37,777 nt of DNA from Actinomycetes bacterium. GTDB lineage: Bacteria > Actinomycetota > Thermoleophilia > Gaiellales > Gaiellaceae. The position numbers and the translations under genes are program-made. Shown in pieces: positions 28,361 to 37,204 of the stretch. Where the stretch lies: NCBI GenBank assembly GCA_025358355.1, contig JANYJX010000018.1, positions 1 to 37,777 on the forward strand, in the 5' to 3' direction. Each line of letters opens with the position of its first letter. Position 1 is the stretch's first letter. Under the pieces are notes generated by a model that was given only the letters and a program-made list of their open reading frames with translations, was not told where the DNA came from and ran no database searches.

Positions 28361-29264
28361 GTCGTCCAGCGGAAGAAAGCGAGCTGGGCGATCGTCGTGG
28401 CCGCGATCAGCGCCCACGAGAAGCCGTAGCCGAATCCCCAGTGGAGCTCCGGCACATTGCGGAAGTTCTGTCCGTACAGGCCAACGATGAACGTCGGCAG
28501 GAGCAGGGCCGACGCAATGACCGCCAGCCGCTTCATGACCTCATTTTGGTCGTTTGCGATCTTGGACTGGTGGTAGTCGCGCACGCCGGCGACGAGGTCG
28601 CGCGAGAGCTCGAGCCCGTCGTTCGTGCGCAGCAGCTCGTCGTACGCGACGGCGAAGCTGGGCGCGACTTCGCGCGGGAACACCTCGCCGGACGTGAGCT
28701 CGATCCGGCCGTCGACGATCTGCCGGGTGGCGTCGCGCGTTGGCGCGAGGGTGCGGCGGATGTGGAGCATGTCGTGGCGGGGGTCGGAGATACGGCGGCG
28801 GATGCGGGTGGGCTCCCAGCTGTCGACGCCGTCCTCGAGCTCGTCGATCTCGTCACCAAGCGCGTCGACGAGACCGAGGAAGCGCTCGGCGATGTCGTCG
28901 ACAAGGCGATACGCGACCATGCTGACCGAATCGTCGAGCCGACACGCCGCGCGCGCTTCCGTCGGGTCGTACGCGGAACGACCTTGCTCCGGCGTCTTGC
29001 GCACGGTGACGATAGACGCCTCCTGGGAACGACATCGACCTCCTGGTAGTAGACGAGATCGCCCGCCGGCACAGCGACGCCGACCAGGAAGACACCGAGG
29101 ATGGAGTCGCCGTGCGCTTCGAGCTTCGGCCGCGGGACGTCCTCGTTACGTGCCGGCGCGAGCCGCTGCTCGCCCGCGAGCGCGTGCACGCTCGCGGGCA
29201 CGCGGACTTCGAGCTCGGCCGCCGTCGGGTCGAGCAGATCCACCCAGTTCTCGACCGCGCCCAT
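28351..29264 (-). pseudogene. corA: CorA-type magnesium/cobalt channel, frameshifted
   Basis: Two frames together make one normal-length CorA (about 305 residues). The first, from ATG 29264, reads MGAVENWVDLLDPTAAELEV ... VPRPKLEAHGDSILGVFLVG ... VYYQEVDVV. The second continues as IVTVRKTPEQG and runs to TAA at 28351 with the coiled helix region, ALLLPTFIVGLYGQNF and a second membrane helix. The frame changes between about 29030 and 29010 and needs a shift of -1, as if one base were missing. YGQNF replaces the usual YGMNF pore motif. Whether this is a real inactivating mutation, an assembly error or recoding cannot be decided here. A start at GTG 29004 would give only the C-terminal 217 residues. 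Confidence 0.78.
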
Positions 29265-29301
29265 CTCGCGGCGAGGGTAGCGCTCGCGTCGGCCGGAGCA
29301 G

Positions 29302-30255
29302 CTAGGCCGTCGCGGCAGCGCGACGTTGGTGCTCGGCCGCGAGGAACCGCTCTGCGTCGAGTGCGGCGGCACAGCCCGAGCCGGCCGCGGTGACCGCCTG
29401 CCGGTACACGTGATCCTGCACGTCGCCGGCGGCGAAGACGCCCTCGATGTTCGTCGCGGTGCTCCTGTCGGCCGTTACGAGATAGCCGGTGTCGTCCTCG
29501 TGGTCGAGCTGGTCGAGGAAAAGCGCGGTGTTCGGATCGTGGCCGATTGCGACGAAGAAGCCGTCGGTCTCGAGTTCGCTCTCCTCTCCGGTGACGGTGT
29601 CACGCAACCGAATGCCGGTGACTTTCATGTCGCCGAGCACCTCGATCGGCTCCTTGTTGAGGACGAACTCGATCTTCTCGTCGTTGCGCGCGCGATCGAC
29701 CATGATCGGCGACGCCCGGAACTCCTCGCGCCGGTGGACGAGGTAGACCTTGCTCGCGAAGCGCGAGATGAACGTCGCTTCTTCCATCGCGGAGTCGCCG
29801 CCGCCGACGACGACCACGACCTTGTCGCGGAAGAACGACGCGTCGCAGGTGGCGCAGTACGAGACGCCGCGGCCCTGGAGGCGTGCTTCCGACTCGAGTC
29901 CGAGCTGGCGGGCGCTTGCGCCGGTCGCGACGATCACCGAGTCGGCGAGGTACTCATCGCGACCGATCGAGACCTTGAACGGCCGGGCCGAGAAATCGAC
30001 GCTCGTGACATCGTCGGTGAGGTATTCGGCGCCGAAACGCTCGGCCTGCCGGCGGAAGTCCTGCATCATCGCCGGCCCCATCACGCCGTCGGCATAGCCG
30101 GGGTAGTTCTCGACGTCGCTCGTGATCATCAGCTGGCCGCCCCAATTGAACCCTTCGATGACGAGCGGGCTCAGGTTGGCGCGCGCGGTGTACAGCGCTG
30201 CGGTGTAGCCGGCCGGCCCGCCGCCGATCACGATCACGTTGCGAACGTCACTCAT
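29302..30255 (-). CDS. trxB: Thioredoxin-disulfide reductase
   Basis: 317 residues from ATG 30255, with AAGGAG 4 bases upstream. FAD motif GGGPAG (11-16), redox CATC (134-137), NADPH motif GGGDSA (151-156) and the late FAD motif FAAGDVQD are all present. It transfers electrons from NADPH to thioredoxin in the cytoplasm. No thioredoxin gene is next to it in this window. The adjacent transhydrogenase operon is far away, so any shared NADPH role is only general. Confidence 0.97.
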   Translation of the reverse strand: MSDVRNVIVIGGGPAGYTAALYTARANLSPLVIEGFNWGGQLMITSDVENYPGYADGVMGPAMMQDFRRQAERFGAEYLTDDVTSVDFSARPFKVSIGRDEYLADSVIVATGASARQLGLESEARLQGRGVSYCATCDASFFRDKVVVVVGGGDSAMEEATFISRFASKVYLVHRREEFRASPIMVDRARNDEKIEFVLNKEPIEVLGDMKVTGIRLRDTVTGEESELETDGFFVAIGHDPNTALFLDQLDHEDDTGYLVTADRSTATNIEGVFAAGDVQDHVYRQAVTAAGSGCAAALDAERFLAAEHQRRAAATA

Positions 30256-30340
30256 CTCGCTCCTTAGACGCTGATTTGCTGTCGGTCGTTACACCGGAGG
30301 TACGTTAGAGGCAACGGCGTCCGCGAGGTTCGTGTTCCCG

Positions 30341-31591
30341 CTACGCGACGACTTCGAGCTGCGCCTGCGCGGTGGTGTCTTCGACCTCGGCGACGAGCTC
30401 AGGCGCGGTGAGTGCCCTGGCCTTCGTCTCGACCGGCTTGAGCTCGGGCGCTTCGATCCCTGAGATGCCGTGCTTCTCGAACTTGCGCGCCTGCGGCAGA
30501 ACCTGACGCTCGAGCGAGCCGACGGTCTCGTTATACGCACACACAGCGCCGTCGAGCGACTTGCCGACCTTTGCCATGTGCGTGCCCATGGTCGAGAGGC
30601 GCTTGTAGAGGTCGCGGCCGAGGTCGCTGATCTCGCGGGCGCTCTCTGCAATCGTCTCTTGCTGCCAGCCGTAGTGGACGGCGCGAAGCAGCCCGATCAG
30701 GTTTGTCGGCGTCGCCGGGATGACGTTGTTCGCGAACGCGAGCTCTTGCAGACCGGGGTCTCGATCAAGCGCGGCCGTCCACGATGTCTCGTTGTGCATG
30801 AACATCACGACGAGGTCGGGTGTGTCGGGCAGCTCACGCCAGTAGGCCTTTTGCGAGAGCTGCTGTATGTGTCGTTTGACGTGCTCGGCATGCGTGGCGA
30901 GGCGCAGGAGCCGCTCGGCGTCGGTGAGGTCTTCGCGGTGAGCGTCGAGGTACGCGACAAGCGACACCTTGGCGTCGATCACGATGCTCTTGCCGCCGGG
31001 GAGCCGCACGATCACGTCGGGGCGCAGCCGCGCGCCGTCACTGGCCGTCATCGAGCTCTGCTCGGTGAAGTCGCAGTGGCGGAGCATCCCGGCCATCTCG
31101 ATCACGCGGCGGAGCTGGATCTCGCCCCACTGGCCGCGAACCTGGGGATTCCCACGCAGCGCCACGGTGAGATTGCCGGCCTGGGTTCGGAGGCCATCAC
31201 TCGATTGCCGGAGCAGATCGAGCTCCTTGTGCAGCTCGCCGTATGCGCGCTGGCGGCGTTCCTCGAGCGTCTGCACGCTCGTGTCGACCTTGGCGAGCGA
31301 CTCCTTCAGCGGCTTCACGTACTGATCGAGGCGGCCCATCGCCTGCTCGGTGAACGCAGCGGAGTTGTCGCGCAGCGCTTGCGCGGAGATCTCCTTAATC
31401 GCGCTCGTCATCCGCTCATCCAGCCCGGCGTCAACCGTCTCGAGCCGCGTCGTCAGCTCGACGATGCGCATATCTCGGACGGCTACGGCCGCAGCCTGAC
31501 AGCGACGGTCGAGGAGCGCGGGGCGGAGGGCGGCCCAGACGAGACCGGCGCCGAGCGCGAGTCCGATGAGCAGCGCGAGTGCGATCAACAC
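30341..31591 (-). CDS. rmuC: DNA recombination protein RmuC
   Basis: 416 residues from GTG 31591. An N-terminal membrane helix (LIALALLIGLALGAGLVWAAL) is followed by a long coiled coil and then the RmuC core: NPQVRGQWGEIQLRRVIEMAGM, GARLRPDVIVRLPGGKSIVIDAK, MFMHNETSW and ATPTNLIGLLRAVHYGWQQE. The core contains a restriction-endonuclease-like fold; the family limits DNA inversions in E. coli. It is divergent from tRNA-Leu with 68 bases between. Confidence 0.95.
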   Translation of the reverse strand: MLIALALLIGLALGAGLVWAALRPALLDRRCQAAAVAVRDMRIVELTTRLETVDAGLDERMTSAIKEISAQALRDNSAAFTEQAMGRLDQYVKPLKESLAKVDTSVQTLEERRQRAYGELHKELDLLRQSSDGLRTQAGNLTVALRGNPQVRGQWGEIQLRRVIEMAGMLRHCDFTEQSSMTASDGARLRPDVIVRLPGGKSIVIDAKVSLVAYLDAHREDLTDAERLLRLATHAEHVKRHIQQLSQKAYWRELPDTPDLVVMFMHNETSWTAALDRDPGLQELAFANNVIPATPTNLIGLLRAVHYGWQQETIAESAREISDLGRDLYKRLSTMGTHMAKVGKSLDGAVCAYNETVGSLERQVLPQARKFEKHGISGIEAPELKPVETKARALTAPELVAEVEDTTAQAQLEVVA

Positions 31592-31659
31592 GGGGATAAA
31601 AGAGTAGGACGGTCGCCGGACAGCACGGGAAACCCGCTCACGACGTACGATTCGCGCGC

Positions 31660-31744
31660 GCCGGGGTGGCGGAATCGGTCAGACGCGGCCGCCTTAAAAG
31701 CGGCTGTCCCTCGGGACATCTGGGTTCGAATCCCAGCCCCGGCA
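31660..31744 (+). tRNA. tRNA-Leu (anticodon TAA)
   Basis: An 85-base class II tRNA. The acceptor GCCGGGG pairs with CCCCGGC and A31744 is the discriminator. The anticodon stem GCCGC/GCGGC holds loop CTTAAAA, so the anticodon is TAA (31695-31697). A long variable arm (TGTCCCTCGGGACA) and the T arm CTGGG-TTCGAAT-CCCAG are complete. No CCA is encoded. A TACGAT hexamer at 31646-31651, 8 bases upstream, is a probable -10 element. Confidence 0.97.
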
Positions 31745-31810
31745 CTCCAACCGAGATGGTTCGCATACGCGTTGACTCGGGTTGTGCGGAGTGACACGCT
31801 CTTTGCTGGC

Positions 31811-32650
31811 ATGACGGTGCACCAGGAGACGACTCGCTCTGGCGTCCGCGCGACAGCGGTCTCGGCCACGACACGCCGCCGGATCGCGACGGCCACCGTC
31901 CTCGGCGCGCTCGCCATCGTCGCCTGGCTTGCGAGCGTCAGCCAGATGCGCGGGATGGGGATGGACGACCGTTTCTCGGTCGGCTCCTTCGGCTTCTTCG
32001 TCGGCCTGTGGGTCGTGATGATGGCCGCGATGATGTTCCCGTCGGTGTGGCCGACGCTTTCGCTCTACGGGACGATCATGCGGAACCGCGCCACAACGGG
32101 CGCGCGCGCCGGCGTCGCGTCAGCCGCGTTCGTCGCCGGCTATCTCGCGTCGTGGACTGCCTACGGTCTGGTCGCGTTCGGCGCTCTCGAGATCGCCTCG
32201 CGCGCCGGTCTCGGCGGGCTCTCCGACACCGACCTCGCCCGCTACGTCGTCGCGCCGGTCGCGCTCGCGGCGGCGCTCTACCAACTTGCGCCGCTGAAGC
32301 AGGCTTGCCTCCGCCATTGCCGCGGGCCGTTCTCGTTCCTGCTCGCACACTGGCGCGACGGTCTCGGCGGCGCAGTCCGGATGGGCGCGCTACACGGCGG
32401 CTATTGCGTTGGCTGCTGCTGGATGCTGATGCTCGTCCTTCTCTCCGTCGGGCTGATGAGCATCACGTGGATGGCGATCGTCTCGATTGCGATTGCCGTC
32501 GAGAAGCTGACGCCGACTCGCTCGACCTGGCTCCCGAGCACTCTGCTCGGCATCGGCCTGGCCGCACTCGGCCTTCTGGCGTTGATTCGCCCAAGCTTGC
32601 TGCCTGGCCTTCACGGCAAGGCTCCGGCCATGCAAACCAGCATGAAGTAA
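31811..32650 (+). CDS. DUF2182 multi-pass membrane protein
   Basis: 279 residues from ATG 31811, 66 bases after tRNA-Leu. It has about seven membrane helices with the DUF2182 marks: WVVMMAAMMFPS in an early helix, APLKQACLRHCRGP in the middle and GGYCVGCCWMLMLVLL near the end. The family is described as predicted metal-binding integral membrane proteins; clustered Met, Cys and His here agree. Its transported or bound metal is unknown. It does not appear to belong to an operon. Confidence 0.88.
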   Translation: MTVHQETTRSGVRATAVSATTRRRIATATVLGALAIVAWLASVSQMRGMGMDDRFSVGSFGFFVGLWVVMMAAMMFPSVWPTLSLYGTIMRNRATTGARAGVASAAFVAGYLASWTAYGLVAFGALEIASRAGLGGLSDTDLARYVVAPVALAAALYQLAPLKQACLRHCRGPFSFLLAHWRDGLGGAVRMGALHGGYCVGCCWMLMLVLLSVGLMSITWMAIVSIAIAVEKLTPTRSTWLPSTLLGIGLAALGLLALIRPSLLPGLHGKAPAMQTSMK

Positions 32651-32668
32651 CGGGGCTACGCTCTCCGA

Positions 32669-33151
32669 GTGCAGGTGAACCTGCTCGACAACGAAGGTTG
32701 GCTTGAACGGACATCGCCTTCGGAGAGGTCGGCCTATCGCTAGCGTCGCAAGCGCGTGCCGGCCGACAGTCTCGGTGCGAGGCTCCATGAGCTGGAACCG
32801 GGGGAGAGTGCATTCGCGTACCACTACGAGCTCGGCAACGATGAACTACTCGTCGTTGTCGACAGTCGGCCGACGCTCCGCTCGCCTGAGGGTGAGCGCG
32901 CGCTACAGCCTGGCGATTGCGTGCTGTTCTCGACCGGCCCGGCGGGCGCGCATCAAAGCACGAACCGGTCGCCGGACACGGCCCGCGTGTTGCTCATGTC
33001 GAACTTCGCGCTGCCTCGCGCTGCGGTGCAGGTCGACAGCGGCAAGATCATGGCTCGTTGGGGAACGGGAACGGACGATCGCGAGCGGTTTCGCCTCGAT
33101 GACGCGGTCGACTACTGGGACGGCGAGGATGTCCCTCCGACCAGTGCTTGA
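32669..33151 (+). pseudogene. Cupin-domain protein interrupted by an in-frame TAG
   Basis: From GTG 32669 or 32675 the frame reads VNLLDNEGWLERTSPSERS-AYR, meets TAG at 32741-32743, and continues in the same frame as RRKRVPADSLGARLHELEPGE into a complete cupin barrel (HYELGNDELLVVVDSRPTL, LQPGDCVLFSTGPAGAHQ, VDYWDGED). In relatives I recall, the N-terminal part before the cupin is conserved and the position after YR is filled by Trp or another residue, so one base (for example TGG to TAG) breaks the gene. Restart at GTG 32756 would give a 131-residue cupin without the N-terminal strand. The 3' end overlaps the convergent TetR gene by 40 bases. Confidence 0.72.
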
Positions 33152-33723
33152 ATCAGCCGGTCGAGCGCAGGGCGGAGGGTCTCGCGCTCGAACCCTGGTT
33201 GCGGGCCGGAGAGCTCGTCGAGCACCATCCCGTCGAACGCGGTGACGACGATCCAGGCGTCGCGCTCGGGCGTAGCCGAGCCAAGTCGCCTCAGCGGCTC
33301 CGCGAGCACGCGCACGTAGCCATCCGTCCACGTGCGCGAGATCGCAGCCAGTTCCGGCCGGCGCGCGCCTTCCAGCGAGATCTCGTAGTGCGAGACCAGA
33401 ATCGCCCGACCCGGCCCGAGCCATTCCGTCACGTGATCCGCAAGCACCGTCGCGAACTCAGCGGCGCTGCTGACTTGCGTAAGAGCGGCCGCAAGCCCGT
33501 CAACGGTCTGGCGGTCGGTCTCGGCCGCGTGGGTCAGCGCCTCCCGTACCAGGTCGCTTTTCGAGGAGAAGTAGTACGTCGTCGCAGCGAGCGGGACGCC
33601 GGCTTCCTCGGCGACCGCACGATGCGTGATTGCGCCTGCGCCGAGGCGGCCAACGAGAGTCAGCGTCGCGTCGAGAATCGCCTGCCGGCGACGTTCGCCC
33701 CGGGCGCGTCGCGCTTCGGTCAA
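33112..33723 (-). CDS. TetR-family transcriptional regulator
   Basis: 203 residues from TTG 33723, which overlaps the SMR stop as TTGA. The N-terminal helix-turn-helix is typical: RRQAILDATLTLVGRLGAGA, then ITHRAVAEEAGVPLAATTYYFSSKSDLV. The rest is a helical ligand-binding domain. As second gene of the SMR pump transcript with a perfect palindrome over the promoter (34043-34058), it most likely represses its own operon and releases on binding a pump substrate. Confidence 0.93.
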   Translation of the reverse strand: MTEARRARGERRRQAILDATLTLVGRLGAGAITHRAVAEEAGVPLAATTYYFSSKSDLVREALTHAAETDRQTVDGLAAALTQVSSAAEFATVLADHVTEWLGPGRAILVSHYEISLEGARRPELAAISRTWTDGYVRVLAEPLRRLGSATPERDAWIVVTAFDGMVLDELSGPQPGFERETLRPALDRLIQALVGGTSSPSQ

Positions 33724-34040
33724 TGCCCTCCGGCGGCGTTCAGGCCGACAACCCCGCCGACAATCAATACGAGGCTCGCGAGCTTCAGCGCCGACACCGG
33801 CTCATTGAGCGCAACCATGCCGATCAAGGCGATCGCAGCCGTGCCCGCGCCGGCCCACACTGCGTAGGTGACACCAAGTGACAGCCCGCGCAGCGAGAGC
33901 GAGAAGAAGTAGAACGACAGCCCGTATCCGGCCACGACGACGGCGCTCGGCAACGGCCGCGTGAAGCCGTCGATGTAGCGGAAGGCGACGGTCCCGACGA
34001 CCTCCGTCACGATCGCAAGAGCCAGATAGAGCCATGCCAT
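33720..34040 (-). CDS. Small multidrug resistance (SMR) efflux protein
   Basis: 106 residues, the normal SMR length, with four membrane helices. The essential glutamate is E13 (AIVTEVVGTVAFR). Other marks are GLSFYFFSLSLRGLSLGVTYAVWAG with the GYA-like motif and ALNEPVSALKLASLVLIVGGVVGL. It acts as a dimer exchanging protons for cationic drugs or guanidinium. EmrE- and SugE/Gdx-type function cannot be separated with certainty. First gene of a two-gene operon with its regulator. Confidence 0.94.
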   Translation of the reverse strand: MAWLYLALAIVTEVVGTVAFRYIDGFTRPLPSAVVVAGYGLSFYFFSLSLRGLSLGVTYAVWAGAGTAAIALIGMVALNEPVSALKLASLVLIVGGVVGLNAAGGH

Positions 34041-34042
34041 AG

Positions 34043-34058
34043 TGGTACAAGTGTACCA
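34043..34058. promoter_or_regulatory. Probable TetR operator overlapping the SMR start
   Basis: TGGTACA-AG-TGTACCA is a perfect 7-bp inverted repeat with a 2-base centre, ending 2 bases before the SMR ATG. No ribosome site fits between it and the ATG, so the mRNA may be leaderless and the palindrome may lie over the promoter. It also lies 41 bases before the divergent dehydrogenase gene and could affect both. Confidence 0.75.
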
Positions 34059-34099
34059 ACACCGTCTCCGCGGCCGTCGCGGGTAGACTCGCCCGCGAT

Positions 34100-35386
<1,287 letters not shown>

Positions 35387-35390
35387 CCGC

Positions 35391-35801
35391 ATGGATCGGG
35401 TGCGCGACGCGATGGTCTCGGAGCCGAAGGCGCTTCCCGCGGGCGCATCGGCGCGCGAAGCCGGCGAGCTGCTGACGCGGCCGGAGGTGCGCGCGGTCTT
35501 CGTCGTCGACGGCGAACGGCTTGCCGGCGTGGTGACGCGAAAGACGCTGGTTTCGAAGGTCGTAGCGGAGGGCCGCGACCCGAACGTGGTTTTGCTCGGC
35601 GAGATCGGCGAGGAGCCGTACTACACGATCGGCCCTGAAGTCTCACTCGACGATGCGTTCCATTTCCTCGAAGAGCACGACGCCGAGCGTGTCCCGGTCG
35701 TCGAGGACGGCAGGCTGATCGGTGTTCTCTCGCGCAGCGTCTTGCAGCGGCGCCTCGCCGAAGACGAGGATCCAGCCGAGCCGAGCGGCGAGAGCTTCTA
35801 G
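35391..35801 (+). CDS. CBS-domain pair protein
   Basis: 136 residues from ATG 35391, 4 bases after the dehydrogenase stop, so probably co-transcribed. Two CBS motifs fill it: VRDAMVSEPKALPAGASAREA ... VFVVDGERLAGVVTRKTL, and LLGEIGEEPYYTIGPEVSLDDA ... VPVVEDGRLIGVLSRSVL. Such pairs bind adenine nucleotides and act as energy sensors. A regulatory link to the dehydrogenase is possible given the spacing, but unproven. It converges on the Ppx/GppA gene with a 4-base overlap. Confidence 0.9.
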   Translation: MDRVRDAMVSEPKALPAGASAREAGELLTRPEVRAVFVVDGERLAGVVTRKTLVSKVVAEGRDPNVVLLGEIGEEPYYTIGPEVSLDDAFHFLEEHDAERVPVVEDGRLIGVLSRSVLQRRLAEDEDPAEPSGESF

Positions 35802-36694
35802 CCGAGCTTCGCCGCCGTCAGCGCGGCGCCTTGGAGGATGTCGTGTTCGCTGGCCTCGATCTCTTCGAGGCCGTAGGCGTCCATGATCTCGCGGAGGATC
35901 ACGACGCCGGCGACGATCACCGGTGCACGGGCTGGGTCGAGGCCTCTCACCTGACGTAGTGCATTCAGCGACAGCGTTCCGAGGCGCGCCAGCTCTAGGT
36001 CGACTGCGTCGCGTGAGATGCGATGGCCGTGGATTCGAGCCGGGCCGTATGTCTTCTGGGCGAGATCGATCGCGGCGAGCGTCGTAATTGTGCCCGCGAC
36101 GCCGACAGCCGTGGTTGGTTCGAGAGCGGGGAGCAGGCCGCGGACGTATGCGGCGCACGCTTCGAGCTCATCCAGGGCCGGTTGGTTGGAGCGGAGGAAC
36201 CGTTCGGTAAGGCGGACACAGCCGACCTGCAGGCTCGTCGCGAAGGTGACGCCGCGAGGCCCGCCAAGCACGAGCTCGGTCGAGCCGCCGCCGATGTCGA
36301 CGATCAGTGTGCCGTCGGCGAGCTCGCGGCCGGACGTCACGCCGCGGAAGGTCAGCTCCGCCTCTTCGATCCCTGTGAGCAGACGAGTCGCCACGCCGTA
36401 GCGTGTCGCAAGAGCAGCCAGGAAGGCGGCGCCGTTCTCGGAGTCGCGCACCGCGCTCGTTGCTGTCGCGAGAGTGTGTTCGGCTCCGAGCGATGTGAGC
36501 TCGCGGCGGTATCTGTCAAGGCAGCTCCATTGCCGCGTGATCGCCGCGTCGCCCAGCCGGCCGGTTTGGTCGACGCTTTCGCCAAGTCGGGTAATGGTGA
36601 GGCGGCGCACGACTTCTTCGACGCGGCCGTCAGAGACATCCGCGATGAGCAGGCGTGTCGAGTTCGTCCCGAGGTCGATCGCGCCGACCCTCAC
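35798..36694 (-). CDS. Ppx/GppA-family exopolyphosphatase/pppGpp phosphohydrolase
   Basis: 298 residues from GTG 36694, which overlaps the stop of the small membrane protein as GTGA. The actin-like fold shows RVGAIDLGTNSTRLLIADV at the N-terminus, LATATSAVRDSENG, and IDIGGGSTELVLG at the second phosphate loop. At about 300 residues it is the short form common in actinobacteria. It hydrolyses polyphosphate or pppGpp; which of the two cannot be told. Confidence 0.93.
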   Translation of the reverse strand: MRVGAIDLGTNSTRLLIADVSDGRVEEVVRRLTITRLGESVDQTGRLGDAAITRQWSCLDRYRRELTSLGAEHTLATATSAVRDSENGAAFLAALATRYGVATRLLTGIEEAELTFRGVTSGRELADGTLIVDIGGGSTELVLGGPRGVTFATSLQVGCVRLTERFLRSNQPALDELEACAAYVRGLLPALEPTTAVGVAGTITTLAAIDLAQKTYGPARIHGHRISRDAVDLELARLGTLSLNALRQVRGLDPARAPVIVAGVVILREIMDAYGLEEIEASEHDILQGAALTAAKLG

Positions 36695-37011
36695 CGTGAC
36701 GGCAGGAACGGCACTGCGCGCGTGACCGTGGCGCGTGCCTCGTTCAGGGCGGCGCGGAGCACGTCGAGCCGGGCGCGAGATCGGGCCAGCCGCTCGAGTG
36801 CGGTCGAGAGTCGAGCCGAGCTCACGGAAACTCTGTCCAGATGCTTCTCGATCTCGGTCGTGGCTTGCGCGACCTCGTCGAGCTGCCCGCTGATCAGCGA
36901 GCCGGTCGCCTTCACGTTGCGCCAGGCGCGCAGCCCGTAGACGCCCGCGTAGGCCACTCCGGCCACGAGGCCAGCGATGGCAATGGCAAGCGCAAGCCAG
37001 AACAGGAGCAC
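36691..37011 (-). CDS. Small membrane protein with coiled coil
   Basis: 106 residues from GTG 37011. Residues 2-28 form one membrane helix (LLFWLALAIAIAGLVAGVAY), followed by an 80-residue amphipathic region with regular leucine/alanine spacing, ISGQLDEVAQATTEIEKHLD, then RVSVSSARLSTALERL. The arrangement is like small DUF948-type proteins. The function is unknown. Translationally coupled to the Ppx/GppA gene. Confidence 0.8.
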   Translation of the reverse strand: MLLFWLALAIAIAGLVAGVAYAGVYGLRAWRNVKATGSLISGQLDEVAQATTEIEKHLDRVSVSSARLSTALERLARSRARLDVLRAALNEARATVTRAVPFLPSR

Positions 37012-37068
37012 GTCGCGATGGTAGTTCAGGGTGTCGGCCGGCGCGACGCTGCTATCATCCGCGCGCGC

Positions 37069-37142
37069 CGCGGGGTGGAGCAGCCAGGTAGCTCGCCGGG
37101 CTCATAACCCGGAGGTCGCAGGTTCAAATCCTGCCCCCGCTA
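37069..37142 (+). tRNA. Initiator tRNA-fMet (anticodon CAT)
   Basis: A 74-base tRNA with three features of the initiator: an unpaired first acceptor position (C1 against T72), three consecutive G-C pairs under the anticodon loop (CCGGG-CTCATAA-CCCGG) and A11-T24 type D stem GAGC/GCTC. The anticodon CAT is at 37103-37105. No CCA is encoded. A probable -10 TATCAT lies at 37053-37058. Confidence 0.97.
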
Positions 37143-37147
37143 CTGAG

Positions 37148-37171
37148 AAAGGCCCGCTTTTGCGGGCCTTT
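37148..37171 (+). terminator. Rho-independent terminator after tRNA-fMet
   Basis: AAAGGCCCGC (37148-37157), loop TTTT, GCGGGCCTTT (37162-37171): a 10-bp perfect stem followed by CCCCTTTT. It is 5 bases past the tRNA. Confidence 0.92.
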
Positions 37172-37179
37172 CCCCTTTT

Positions 37180-37204
37180 CTAGAGTCGTCGCCTACGACT
37201 CTAG
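37180..37204. repeat. Hairpin covering the integrase stop codon
   Basis: CTAGAGTCGT (37180-37189) and ACGACTCTAG (37195-37204) are a perfect 10-bp inverted repeat with a 5-base loop. It includes the integrase stop (37201-37203) and sits between the tRNA terminator and the integrase. It could end the integrase mRNA from the other side or be part of an attachment site. Confidence 0.7.

Noticed and set aside
14643-33151. Genetic-code change or general stop readthrough explaining the split genes
   Set aside because: Three different stop codons interrupt frames here and one lesion is a frameshift, while all other genes stop normally at TGA, TAG and TAA.
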